A stretch of DNA of 7,312 bases from Treponema sp. (GCA_031270205.1 JAISYA010000041.1:1-7312), one strand, 5' to 3'; shown: positions 1 through 6,566, numbered from the stretch's first letter. Notes: generated by a model from the letters alone, not told the origin. Numbers and translations are program-made.

Positions 1-1
1 G

Positions 2-250
2 CCTACCCAAAAACTCAAAAGTAAAACCAGGGTTGGCTCCCGGGAAATCAAAGTCTACGATGAGCCGAGGAGCCCCTTCCAACGGCTCCTTGAATGCGCT
101 TCCCTGCCACCGGCGGACAAGGACACCCTGAAGGCCCAGTGCGCTCTGTACAATCCGGTGTTGCTTCAGCACAATGTCAATAAGGCTATTCTCCGGTTGC
201 GTCAGCGGCTCGCCCAAGTGAACCGTATTAAGACGCATGGGCAGGAATAG
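2..250 (+). CDS. Integrase-core (rve/DDE) transposase, C-terminal 82 residues
   Basis: An open frame enters from the left edge and ends at TAG 248-250; no start codon is visible, so the gene is 5'-truncated by the window. The residues include VYDEPRSPFQRLLE near position 19 and LYNPVLLQHNVNKAI about 30 residues later. From memory, this pattern (VYD-P-(T/S)P-(F/Y)-RLL, then a short helical stretch with NP) is the tail that follows the DDE catalytic core in integrase-type transposases often labelled ISNCY or IS481-like. The catalytic DDE residues themselves are not in view. The family name is therefore an inference from the tail alone, while the reading frame and stop are seen directly. The two direct repeats just downstream support a transposon end. 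Confidence 0.62.
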   Translation, partial: PTQKLKSKTRVGSREIKVYDEPRSPFQRLLECASLPPADKDTLKAQCALYNPVLLQHNVNKAILRLRQRLAQVNRIKTHGQE

Positions 251-255
251 CGTTT

Positions 256-314
256 GGTAACATTTTCTAAATGAGGCATCCATAGCTTTCGGTAACATTT
301 CAAAATGAGGCATC
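256..314. repeat. Two-copy direct repeat at the IS right end
   Basis: Copy 1 is 256-280 and copy 2 is 291-314. Both begin GGTAACATTT and end AATGAGGCATC; they differ by one missing T and one T/A change. Start-to-start distance is 35 bp. Repeated subterminal motifs of this size are usual for transposase binding at the ends of several IS families (IS21-like and related), which fits the position right after the transposase stop codon. Function is inferred; the repetition is seen directly. Confidence 0.7.
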
Positions 315-320
315 TCGGCG

Positions 321-376
321 GAACAATGAACAATGAGCAATGAGCAGTGAGCAGTGAACAATGAGCAGTGAGCAAT
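321..376. repeat. Eight tandem copies of a 7-bp repeat (GARCARY)
   Basis: Eight consecutive heptamers run without interruption: GAACAAT twice, GAGCAAT, GAGCAGT twice, GAACAAT, GAGCAGT and GAGCAAT. Only two positions vary (A/G at base 3 and A/G at base 6). The array sits between the IS end and the 3' end of metH, starting 24 bp beyond the metH stop. Similar heptamer runs occur as intergenic repeats in some spirochaete and cyanobacterial genomes (recollection, not checked). It contains stop-free frames on the - strand that encode SLLIVHC-like repeats, which are most likely fortuitous. Confidence 0.85.
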
Positions 377-394
377 GGAACCAGGGGCTGTTCC
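377..394 (-). terminator. Weak hairpin just downstream of metH
   Basis: GGAAC (377-381) and GTTCC (390-394) can pair around an 8-base loop, 5 bases past the metH stop codon. The position is right for the end of the metH transcript, but the stem is only 5 bp and no T-run follows on the - strand, so it is not a classical intrinsic terminator. No better candidate is visible before the heptamer array. Confidence 0.2.
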
Positions 395-399
395 GGGGG

Positions 400-3300
400 C
401 TATATCCCCGCGCGGCGGCGGGCTTCATCCGCGCTGATGCCTTTGCGGTTTGCCCAGTCGCGCAGCTGCCGGTCCCCCGGCGCGCCGGCGCTAAAATAAC
501 GGGAAGCGGGGCTGGCAAAAAACATTCCGCAGAGCGAGGCGGAAGGGACCAGCATTGCGGAAGCGGTAAGTTCCAGCCCGCAGCGTTCACGCGCTCCCAG
601 CAGCGCAAGGGCGGCGCGCTTGTCTTCATGATCCGGGCACGCGGGATAGCCAAAGGCGGGACGGATGCCGGTGTATTTCCCCTGCAGGACCTCTGTAGGC
701 GTAAGGTTTTCGGCGGCGGCATAGCCCCACCATTCCCGGCGGACGCGGAGGTGTACTGCTTCGGCAAAGGCTTCGGTTAGGGCGTTTGCAAGGGATGTCA
801 GCAGGATGGCGCGGTAATCATCGCCCCGGGCGCGGTATTCAAGCACTTTTTCCCGCAGGCCGAAACCGGCGCTCAGGGCGAACAGGCCGAGCCAGTCGGC
901 GGGGCGGCCGTTGTCCGGGGGCAGGAGAAAATCCGCCAGGCAAGGGTTGGAAACGCCGGCGGGCTTTTCCTCCGAGGCGCGCAGAAAACAGAAGCGCGTT
1001 GTTTGGGCGCTGTGCGCGTTACCGGTATCCGGGCCGAATACTGTAATTTCCTCGTTAACGCCCGCGGCGGGGAAAATGCCCGTAACGCCCCTGAGCGCCA
1101 GTATCGCTTCGCTCTTAACGCGCTCCAAAAGCGCTTTCGCGTCCGCAAGGAGTTTTTCGCTTTCCGCCTGCTTTTCTGTGTGCATGTCCCAGCCTGCCAG
1201 AAACGAGCGCCAGTCGATATAGGGAATGACTCTGTCCAGCGGATAGCCGTTCAGGTCTATAAGGCCGGTTTTGTTTGGTTGTACCGGCGTGTAGGAAGCG
1301 GGGGGGATTTTATTGGCCCGCGCCTGTTCCGGGGAGATTTCGACGCGGCGGGACTGAAGCGCTTCGTGCCGGGCGGCGGCGGTGCGGTAGCGGTCCGCAA
1401 TGTCCGCAAGAAAACGGGGCCGGGCGGCGGAAAGCAGGGCGCGGACCGTTTCCGCGGATTTGCCGACATCGGGAACGTAGACTACGGGGCCGGAATATGC
1501 CGGGGCGATGCGCAGGGCCGTGTGGACAAGGCTGGCCGCCGCGCCGCCTATCAGCAGGGGGATGTTCATTTTCCGTTTTTCCATTTCCCGCGCCACATAC
1601 ACCATTTCGTCTAACGAAGGGGAAATTAGCCCCGAAAGGCCGATGACGTCGGCGTTCTCTTTTTCAGCGGCCTCGAAAATCTGTTCCGCCGGAACCATTA
1701 CCCCCAGGTCGATGATTGTATACCCGTTACAGCCCAGGACAATGCCCACAATGTTTTTCCCGATGTCGTGTACGTCGCCCTTTACGGTGGCAAGGACAAT
1801 TTTGGGGGAGCGGGACGCGGCGGCATCCGCGCCCCCGTCTTTGGAACGGTTCATATACGGCTCCAAAACGGAGACGGCTTTTTTCATCACCCGGGCGCTG
1901 CGGATCACCTGGGGGAGATACATGGTTCCCTCGCCAAAGCGCCTGCCCACTTCCTTCATGCCGTCCATCAGCGGGCCTTCCACCAGGGCCAGGGGGCTGT
2001 ATTTTTCCAGCAATTCCGGCAGATCCGCTTCGATATAATCGTCCATGCCCTTTACCATGGCGTGAATGATCCGCCCCTCGGCGTTAAGGCCGCGCCAGTC
2101 TTCGCCGCTTTCCCCGGAAGCGGCGCGCCGGCCGCTTCCGCCGCTCCCGCCGCGGGAACCTTCCGCCGCGAGCCGTTCCGCTATGGAAAGCAGTGTTTCG
2201 GCGGCATCGGGGCGGCGGTTGAGAATCACATCCTCAGCGGCGTTCCGCAATTCCCCGTCAATTTCGTTATACAGAACGAGGGCCGCCGGATTCACAATGG
2301 CCATGCTCAGGCCCGCACGGACCGCGTGATGCAGAAACACGCTGTGCATCGCTTCGCGGACCACACTGTTGCCCCGGAAGCTGAACGAAAGGTTTGAGAC
2401 GCCGCCTGAAATCTGCACACCGGGGCAGTTGTCCCGTATCCAGGAACAGGCGCGGATAAAATCCAGCGCGCACGAATCGTGCTCGCCGATGCCGGTGGCT
2501 ACGGCAAGCACGTTGGGATCAAACACAATATCGCTTGCGGGAAAACCGGCGGCAATAAGCAGCCCGTAGGCCCTTTCCGCAATTTCGATTTTCCGCTCAT
2601 AGCTTACCGCCTGTCCCCGCCCGTCGATGAGCATTACCACCACGGCGGCGCCGTAGCGCCGGATTAGGCCGGCCCTGCGGAGGAACTCTTTTTCGCCGTC
2701 TTTAAGGTTGATCGAATTCACCAGGCTTTTTCCCGGTACACGTTTCAGGCCCGTTTCAATTACATTCCAGCGTGAGCTGTCGATCATGAAAGGAACCCTG
2801 GCTATGTCCGGATCGGAAAGGGCATTATCAAGGAAATCGGCCATTGCCTGTTCCGCGTCCAGCATGGCGTCGTCCATACCGATGTTGATAAGGGAAGCGC
2901 CGGCTTTGATCGTGTCCCGTGCGAACGCAAGGGCCTCCTCGTATTTTTTCCCGCTGATAAGGCTGAGGAATGTGCGGCTGCCCGCCACATTGGTCCGCTC
3001 GCCGATAATGGTAAGGGAATTACGGCTGCCGCCGGCTTCACCCCGGAACGATTGCCCGCCGATACGGAGCGGCTCAAGCCCGGCAAGGCTGCATGTGGAT
3101 GGGGCTTCGGAGGCCGCCGGAGGAGGATAAGCGGCGGCTTTTGCCGCGATGGCGGCGATATGGGCCGGAGTAGAGCCGCAGCATCCCCCCACGATATGCA
3201 GCAGGCCCTCTTTCAAATACTGCTCAACGCTGGCGGCCATTGTTTCCGGCGTTTCGTCGTAGCCGCCGAGCTGGTTGGGCAGCCCTGCATTGGGGTGGGC

Positions 3301-4110
3301 GCTTACCAGGCAGGAAAACTGCGCGGCCTGCGCGGCAACGGTACGCACGTGGGGCAGGAGTTTTTCCGCGCCGAAGGAACAGTTCAGGCCGATTGCCCAG
3401 GGCCGCGCGTGAAGCACCGACACGCAAAAGGCTTCCAGTGTCTGGCCGGAAAGGAGGCGGCCTGAATCCCCTGAAACGGTGGCGGAGATCATGACCGGAA
3501 CATCGGCGTTCCGTTCTTCCAGCAGCCGGCCGATGGCGGACAGGGCGGCCTTGGCGTTGAGGGTGTCGTACACGGTTTCCACAAGCAGAATATCAACGCC
3601 GCCGTCCAAAAGCCCCCGGACATGCTCATAATAGGCCGCTTCAAGTTCGTCCCAGTATATGCCCCGTTTGGCGGGGTCGTTCATGTCCGGCGAGAGGCTG
3701 GCGCTTTTCACGGTGGAGCCGATGCTGCCCGCCGCAAAACGGGGTTTGTCCGGGGTGGAAAACTTTTCCGCCGCCCGCCGCGCCAGGACTGCGGCCGCCG
3801 CGCTTATCTCATACGACAGCGCTTCGACACCGTAATCCGCAAGGGACACGGCCGTCGCATTAAAACTGCACGTCTCGATAATGTCGGCCCCCGCCTCAAG
3901 ATACGCTTCGTGAATGGCGCTAATCACATCCGGCCTGCTCAGGCAGAGAATGTCGTTGCATCCCAGGAGCGGCCTGTGGTGAGCGGCAAAGCGTCCGCCC
4001 CTGAAATCCGCCTCGCCAAGACGGTAGCTCTGTATCATGGTGCCCATGGCGCCGTCAAGAACAAGGATACGCCGGCCGGCGATGCTATGGAGCCGTTCTC
4101 TGGTGGTCAT
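400..4110 (-). CDS. metH: Cobalamin-dependent methionine synthase (5-methyltetrahydrofolate-homocysteine methyltransferase)
   Basis: A cytoplasmic enzyme that moves the methyl group of 5-methyltetrahydrofolate to homocysteine through methylcobalamin, giving methionine and tetrahydrofolate. From the ATG at 4110 it has 1236 residues, close to E. coli MetH (1227). All modules are present in order. Homocysteine domain (about 10-325): zinc ligands in LNCSFG (Cys244) and GGCCGSTP (Cys310, Cys311). Pterin domain (about 360-620): starts at IIGERTN. Cap and cobalamin domain (about 635-900): GDVHDIGKN with the cobalt-ligand His781. Reactivation domain (about 950-1236): RPAFGYPACPDH around 1150-1161, which binds S-adenosylmethionine. 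A Gly/Ser-rich linker (about 650-670) and the other interdomain linkers are somewhat longer than in E. coli. An in-frame TTG at 4128 is possible, but the ATG fits the family N-terminus and sits 6 bases after a TATATT box. No B12 riboswitch is seen. Last gene of the moxR-DUF58-metH cluster. Confidence 0.97.
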   Translation of the reverse strand: MTTRERLHSIAGRRILVLDGAMGTMIQSYRLGEADFRGGRFAAHHRPLLGCNDILCLSRPDVISAIHEAYLEAGADIIETCSFNATAVSLADYGVEALSYEISAAAAVLARRAAEKFSTPDKPRFAAGSIGSTVKSASLSPDMNDPAKRGIYWDELEAAYYEHVRGLLDGGVDILLVETVYDTLNAKAALSAIGRLLEERNADVPVMISATVSGDSGRLLSGQTLEAFCVSVLHARPWAIGLNCSFGAEKLLPHVRTVAAQAAQFSCLVSAHPNAGLPNQLGGYDETPETMAASVEQYLKEGLLHIVGGCCGSTPAHIAAIAAKAAAYPPPAASEAPSTCSLAGLEPLRIGGQSFRGEAGGSRNSLTIIGERTNVAGSRTFLSLISGKKYEEALAFARDTIKAGASLINIGMDDAMLDAEQAMADFLDNALSDPDIARVPFMIDSSRWNVIETGLKRVPGKSLVNSINLKDGEKEFLRRAGLIRRYGAAVVVMLIDGRGQAVSYERKIEIAERAYGLLIAAGFPASDIVFDPNVLAVATGIGEHDSCALDFIRACSWIRDNCPGVQISGGVSNLSFSFRGNSVVREAMHSVFLHHAVRAGLSMAIVNPAALVLYNEIDGELRNAAEDVILNRRPDAAETLLSIAERLAAEGSRGGSGGSGRRAASGESGEDWRGLNAEGRIIHAMVKGMDDYIEADLPELLEKYSPLALVEGPLMDGMKEVGRRFGEGTMYLPQVIRSARVMKKAVSVLEPYMNRSKDGGADAAASRSPKIVLATVKGDVHDIGKNIVGIVLGCNGYTIIDLGVMVPAEQIFEAAEKENADVIGLSGLISPSLDEMVYVAREMEKRKMNIPLLIGGAAASLVHTALRIAPAYSGPVVYVPDVGKSAETVRALLSAARPRFLADIADRYRTAAARHEALQSRRVEISPEQARANKIPPASYTPVQPNKTGLIDLNGYPLDRVIPYIDWRSFLAGWDMHTEKQAESEKLLADAKALLERVKSEAILALRGVTGIFPAAGVNEEITVFGPDTGNAHSAQTTRFCFLRASEEKPAGVSNPCLADFLLPPDNGRPADWLGLFALSAGFGLREKVLEYRARGDDYRAILLTSLANALTEAFAEAVHLRVRREWWGYAAAENLTPTEVLQGKYTGIRPAFGYPACPDHEDKRAALALLGARERCGLELTASAMLVPSASLCGMFFASPASRYFSAGAPGDRQLRDWANRKGISADEARRRAGI

Positions 4111-4116
4111 TGCACG

Positions 4117-4122
4117 AATATA
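4117..4122 (-). promoter_or_regulatory. Candidate -10 box directly before metH
   Basis: On the - strand TATATT is followed by six bases (CGTGCA) and the metH ATG. No Shine-Dalgarno sequence lies upstream of the ATG. A -10 box at this distance would place transcription initiation at or next to the A of ATG, giving a leaderless mRNA. No good -35 hexamer is found 16-18 bp upstream (TATGCT at 17 bp), so strength is doubtful. The box lies in the 40-bp gap after the DUF58 gene, so metH may be transcribed both by readthrough and from here. Confidence 0.35.
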
Positions 4123-4150
4123 GACCAAAAACGGCGATTAGCATAGCGAT

Positions 4151-5113
4151 TTATGGGCGCTCCCGGCGGAGGGTGTGACGGCGGTCACGGTGCGGGCGTC
4201 CGCCAAAAAAGCGGAACAGCGCCGCGGCCGCGTCCCCGGCAGTGGACAGTTCCAGATGGGCCGCTCCGGCGCGGCGGCAGAGATTCACCCAGAGATCCGA
4301 GCGGTCTGCATGCCATTGGGACCACGCCTCCCTGAAAGAAGCGGAGCCGCTGAGGGCCTCTATCCGCAGGCCCGTTTCAGGGTCCTCCAGGGTAATAAGT
4401 CCCAGATCGGGCAGGCCCGTGTCCAACGGATCGCTTATCCGCAGGGCGATTACATCGTGCTTACGGCTCAGGTCTCCCAACTCCCGCTCCCAATTCACGC
4501 TGAGAAAATCGGAAATCAAAACCACCAGGCTCCGCCGCTTGAGCAGCCGCCCCGCCCCGGCCAGGGCCTTCCGCAGATTGCTGCTCTGCCCCGTGTGTTC
4601 GCGCCGGGGGAAGGGGCGGTTCTGGTATTGGAGCGCGCCTGAGACAAACGCCATGGCATGACGCCGCCCCTTGCGGGGCGCGAAAACCCGGTCTATTTCA
4701 CGGTCAAAGAGAAAAGCCCCGACCCTCTGCCCGGTACGCTCCGCGGAAAAGGCAATCAGCGCCGAGGCGAGCAGGGCCTGTTCATAGGGCGTCAGGCGCT
4801 CCGCGGCCGCGCCCTCGCCCGGAACCGACGCCGCGCTGCTCCTGCGCATGGAGGCGGACGTGTCCAGCAGGATCATAATCGTCAACTCCCGCTCTTCCCG
4901 GTACATTTTCACAAAAGGCTCACCGAAGCGGGCGCTGGCGTTCCAGTCGATGGAACGCGCGTCATCGCCCCACTGGTAATGCCTGGCCTCGTCAAACTCC
5001 ATGCCCTGGCCTTTGAAAACCGAGCGGAAGTTGCCCGCCAGGAGGTCTTCCGCGAGCACCTCGGCGGCAATGGGGAAGGTAGTTATTTTCCGCAGCAGCT
5101 CATGGGTATCCAT
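4151..5113 (-). CDS. DUF58 domain protein with von Willebrand A-like fold
   Basis: A 320-residue protein. The DUF58 signature is clear: KGQGMEFDEARHYQWGDDAR (about 34-53), then SIDWNASAR and FVKMYREERE. Next comes LLDTSAS, with the D84-x-S86-x-S88 metal-ion-dependent adhesion site of vWA-like domains, and a later VVLISDFLS strand (about 197-205). No signal peptide or membrane segment is evident, so a cytoplasmic protein is expected. DUF58 proteins are usually encoded beside MoxR ATPases and are thought to act with them in maturing or remodelling partner complexes; the exact substrate is unknown. A stretch around 91-106 is Ala/Ser/Gly-rich, looks like an inserted loop and is probably disordered. 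The C-terminal tail (about 305-320) is rich in Arg and His. The start is fixed by an AAGGA ribosome binding site. It begins 19 bp after moxR ends and is followed 40 bp later by metH. Confidence 0.93.
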   Translation of the reverse strand: MDTHELLRKITTFPIAAEVLAEDLLAGNFRSVFKGQGMEFDEARHYQWGDDARSIDWNASARFGEPFVKMYREERELTIMILLDTSASMRRSSAASVPGEGAAAERLTPYEQALLASALIAFSAERTGQRVGAFLFDREIDRVFAPRKGRRHAMAFVSGALQYQNRPFPRREHTGQSSNLRKALAGAGRLLKRRSLVVLISDFLSVNWERELGDLSRKHDVIALRISDPLDTGLPDLGLITLEDPETGLRIEALSGSASFREAWSQWHADRSDLWVNLCRRAGAAHLELSTAGDAAAALFRFFGGRPHRDRRHTLRRERP

Positions 5114-5119
5114 GGGACA

Positions 5120-5124
5120 TCCTT
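5120..5124 (-). promoter_or_regulatory. Ribosome binding site of the DUF58 gene
   Basis: On the - strand AAGGA lies six bases before the ATG at 5113, within the 19-bp gap after the moxR stop. It decides the start, since a second ATG at 5118-5120 is out of frame. It is the only convincing Shine-Dalgarno sequence among the four gene starts in the window, and it belongs to the one clearly operon-internal gene. Confidence 0.75.
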
Positions 5125-5132
5125 AAGTCCGC

Positions 5133-6137
5133 TCAGGGAACGGGAACGTGGGAAAGTATTCGGGAGATAACCGCGTCCGCGTCAAGGCCTTCCGCTTCGG
5201 CCTCGTATGAAAGCACGACACGGTGGCGCAGCGCGGGGAAAGCCGCGGCCTTCACGTCATCGGGACTCACGAAAGGACGGGCGGCAAACAGCGCGTGGAT
5301 ACGGGCACAACGGTACAGGGCGATGGATGCCCGCGGGGAAGCGCCGAAGGAAATGTAGCGGTACAACCCCTCCGCAAGCGCCGCTCCGGCGTGGGGGCGG
5401 GCGGGTCTGGTAGCGGTAACTATCGACACGATGTACTGGCTTATGCCCTCGTCAACATGGATGGAATCCGCGGCGCTCCGCAGCAGCCTGAGGGCCGCGG
5501 GGTCCAGCGCGGGCAAAAGGGGGACGCGCCTGTCCGCGGGGGCAGGCAACACCGCGGCGTTGCGGCTGACAATTTCAAGCTCTTCCTCCGGAGCGGGATA
5601 GCCCACCAGTAATTTAATGAGAAAACGATCCAGCTCCGCTTCGGGTAGAGAGTAGGTACCCTCATGCTCAATGGGGTTCTCGGTGGCAAGCACGAAAAAG
5701 GGATCGGGCAGGGGGTAGCTGGTTTCGCCTATGGTTACCTGCTTTTCTTCCATTGCCTCAAGCAGGGCGGACTGCACTTTGGCCGGCGCGCGGTTTATCT
5801 CGTCGGCCAGAATCACATTGGCAAAGACCGGCCCCCGGCGCACGGAAAAATTCCCCCCGGCCTGTTCCCAAATCAGGGTTCCGGTCAGGTCCGCAGGCAG
5901 CAGGTCCGGCGTGAACTGTATGCGCTTGAACGCCAGCGACGTGATTTCCGCGAGGCTCTTCACCGCCAGTGTCTTGGCCAGCCCCGGCACTCCTTCAAGC
6001 AGTATATGCCCTCCGGCGATAAGGGCGGTTAAAAGCCCGTCGATCATGGCCCGCTGCCCCACGATACGTTTCGCCAACTCGGTACGGCAGCCCTCAATCA
6101 GCGCCGCGGCAACGGACAGGGCTTCATCGGTAGTCAT
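5133..6137 (-). CDS. MoxR-family AAA+ ATPase
   Basis: A 334-residue cytoplasmic ATPase of the usual MoxR length. Visible motifs: Walker A GVPGLAKT (49-56), Walker B VILADEINRA (108-117), sensor-1 ATENP (151-155), the conserved EAELDRF (167-172) and a sensor-2 type GASPRA (265-270). A C-terminal lid domain follows. MoxR ATPases act as chaperone-like machines that remodel or insert cofactors into partner proteins, usually with a vWA protein encoded next door; here that partner is the DUF58 gene 19 bp downstream. The open frame continues upstream to 6398, but that extension is low-complexity and Arg-rich, covers palindromic DNA and has no family similarity. The ATG at 6137 (MTTDEALSVAAALIEG) is therefore chosen. 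It lacks a Shine-Dalgarno sequence but sits six bases after TACAAT. The gene name moxR is a family label only, so no symbol is given. Confidence 0.94.
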   Translation of the reverse strand: MTTDEALSVAAALIEGCRTELAKRIVGQRAMIDGLLTALIAGGHILLEGVPGLAKTLAVKSLAEITSLAFKRIQFTPDLLPADLTGTLIWEQAGGNFSVRRGPVFANVILADEINRAPAKVQSALLEAMEEKQVTIGETSYPLPDPFFVLATENPIEHEGTYSLPEAELDRFLIKLLVGYPAPEEELEIVSRNAAVLPAPADRRVPLLPALDPAALRLLRSAADSIHVDEGISQYIVSIVTATRPARPHAGAALAEGLYRYISFGASPRASIALYRCARIHALFAARPFVSPDDVKAAAFPALRHRVVLSYEAEAEGLDADAVISRILSHVPVP

Positions 6138-6143
6138 GCGCTC

Positions 6144-6172
6144 ATTGTAACCAAGCGGGACACAAAGCGCAA
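6144..6172 (-). promoter_or_regulatory. Candidate moxR promoter, predicted leaderless
   Basis: On the - strand TTGCGC (6167-6172), a 17-bp spacer and TACAAT (6144-6149) form a sigma-70-like promoter with a good -10 and a half-matching -35. The -10 box is followed by GAGCGC and then the ATG at 6137, so initiation would fall at about the start codon. If this is the true promoter, the hairpin-rich DNA farther upstream is not part of the moxR mRNA. Confidence 0.4.
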
Positions 6173-6180
6173 CACGGGGC

Positions 6181-6368
6181 GCCGCCATTTTACCAGGAGG
6201 CGTTTCGGACCATGAACCAAGCCTGTTCATGGCCCGCTCAACAACCGCACGGCGTAAGCCGTGTGGATGACTAATGCGGCACAGCGTAGGCCCAGCGGCC
6301 ACCCCTAAAGACGATAGACCGCGCGGCGGCTTTAGCCGCCGTAGTGGCCGCAAAGCCGCGATTTTACC
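6181..6368. repeat. Two-copy 14-bp direct repeat
   Basis: Bases 6181-6194 and 6355-6368 both read GCCGCSATTTTACC (13 of 14 identical) and are each followed by a purine-rich AGGAGG or GGGGGA. In each case a perfect hairpin lies just beyond: arms 6210-6217/6225-6232 for the first copy and 6373-6378/6383-6388 for the second. This suggests two diverged copies of a small intergenic module. Confidence 0.5.
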
Positions 6369-6388
6369 GGGGGACGGATTCCTCCGTC
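6210..6388. repeat. Cluster of short perfect hairpins
   Basis: Inverted repeats seen: CCATGAAC/GTTCATGG (6210-6217/6225-6232, 7-base loop); CACGGC/GCCGTG (6248-6253/6258-6263, GTAA loop); GCGGCCAC/GTGGCCGC (6295-6302/6344-6351) enclosing GGCGGC/GCCGCC (6325-6330/6335-6340, TTTA loop); and GACGGA/TCCGTC (6373-6378/6383-6388, loop reading GGAA on the - strand). The second and the inner third hairpins share a CGGC-4-GCCG core. Candidates are a structured RNA, REP-like palindromes or remnants of a small mobile element; none is proven. Confidence 0.6.
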
Positions 6389-6390
6389 TC

Positions 6391-6481
6391 TTTCGCATAA
6401 CAGGAATGTTTACGCTTTTTTGCCTTTCGGCAGACCGGGCCGGTAGGCGGCTCGGACTAACAGCCGGAACGTTATGCGAAA
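6391..6481. repeat. 11-bp perfect inverted repeat bounding 69 bp
   Basis: TTTCGCATAAC (6391-6401) is exactly complementary to GTTATGCGAAA (6471-6481). The arms contain GCATAAC and GTTATGC, each one base from the integron attC core consensus RYYYAAC/GTTRRRY. TGTT just inside the left arm (6407-6410) could pair with AACA just inside the right arm. DNA to the right is AT-rich and holds the methyltransferase. An attC-like recombination site, the ends of a 91-bp miniature element, or a transcription-related hairpin are all possible. No target duplication is visible. Confidence 0.5.
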
Positions 6482-6496
6482 CGCCTTACCCTAACC

Positions 6497-6520
6497 TTTC
6501 TTGTAAGAAATCGCTATAAT
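6497..6520 (+). promoter_or_regulatory. Palindrome abutting a consensus -10 box
   Basis: TTTCTT-GT-AAGAAA (6497-6510) is a perfect 6-bp-arm palindrome. Four bases later comes TATAAT (6515-6520), a perfect -10 hexamer on the + strand, but no good -35 is found at 16-18 bp. The arrangement would suit an operator that controls an activator-dependent promoter for the methyltransferase. Palindromic operators of this kind are known in restriction-modification systems with controller proteins, but no controller gene is visible here. Confidence 0.35.
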
Positions 6521-6537
6521 TCACCCATTTTGCTTCA

Positions 6538-6566
6538 TTGACACACCCCAAAACACTTGATAGACT
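6538..6566 (+). promoter_or_regulatory. Methyltransferase promoter with GANTC site in the -10 box
   Basis: TTGACA (6538-6543, perfect -35), a 17-bp spacer and TAGACT (6561-6566, 4 of 6 to TATAAT) form a strong sigma-70-type promoter. Six bases separate the -10 box from the ATG at 6573, and there is no Shine-Dalgarno sequence, so the transcript would be leaderless or nearly so. GACTC at 6563-6567 overlaps the -10 box and is a GANTC site, the predicted target of the encoded enzyme. Confidence 0.65.

Larger units (their letters stand above)
1..314 (+). mobile_element. Right end of an insertion sequence (partial)
   Basis: The segment holds the 3' end of an rve-type transposase gene, then about 60 bp with two near-identical direct repeats that resemble terminal transposase-binding sites. 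The left end and most of the transposase lie outside the window. The exact right boundary is not determinable here: no terminal inverted repeat or target duplication can be compared. The end is placed at the last base of the second repeat, just before unrelated heptamer repeats begin. This element lies downstream of metH and in convergent orientation with it. Confidence 0.5.

Noticed and set aside
321..376. CRISPR-like array
   Set aside because: The units are contiguous 7-mers with no spacers.
377..399. Classical intrinsic terminator for metH
   Set aside because: The stem is only 5 bp and there is no T-run. It is listed only as a weak hairpin.
300..780. Open frames reading through the heptamer array (SLLIVHC-like repeats) and over the metH 3' end
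   Set aside because: The repeats are translated DNA heptamers. The frames overlap metH and have no domain, and GC-rich DNA commonly leaves shadow frames open.
4111..4128. TTG start at 4128 for metH
   Set aside because: It has no ribosome binding site. The ATG at 4110 gives the expected MetH N-terminus and puts zinc ligands at 310 and 311, as in E. coli.
6330..6390. Cobalamin riboswitch in the moxR leader (GCCACTA resembles part of the B12 box on the - strand)
   Set aside because: The other conserved B12 riboswitch elements are absent, and metH itself is over 2 kb downstream with only a 40-bp gap in front of it.
6138..6398. N-terminal extension of the MoxR frame up to 6398 (421 residues)
   Set aside because: The extra 87 residues are Arg/Pro-rich, match no MoxR family N-terminus and overlap palindromic repeats. 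The ATG at 6137 gives the normal family length.
6430..6481. tRNA-like fold around the GGCTCGGACTAACAGCCG stretch
   Set aside because: No T-loop consensus, acceptor stem or CCA is present. The pairing is better explained as part of the inverted repeat region.
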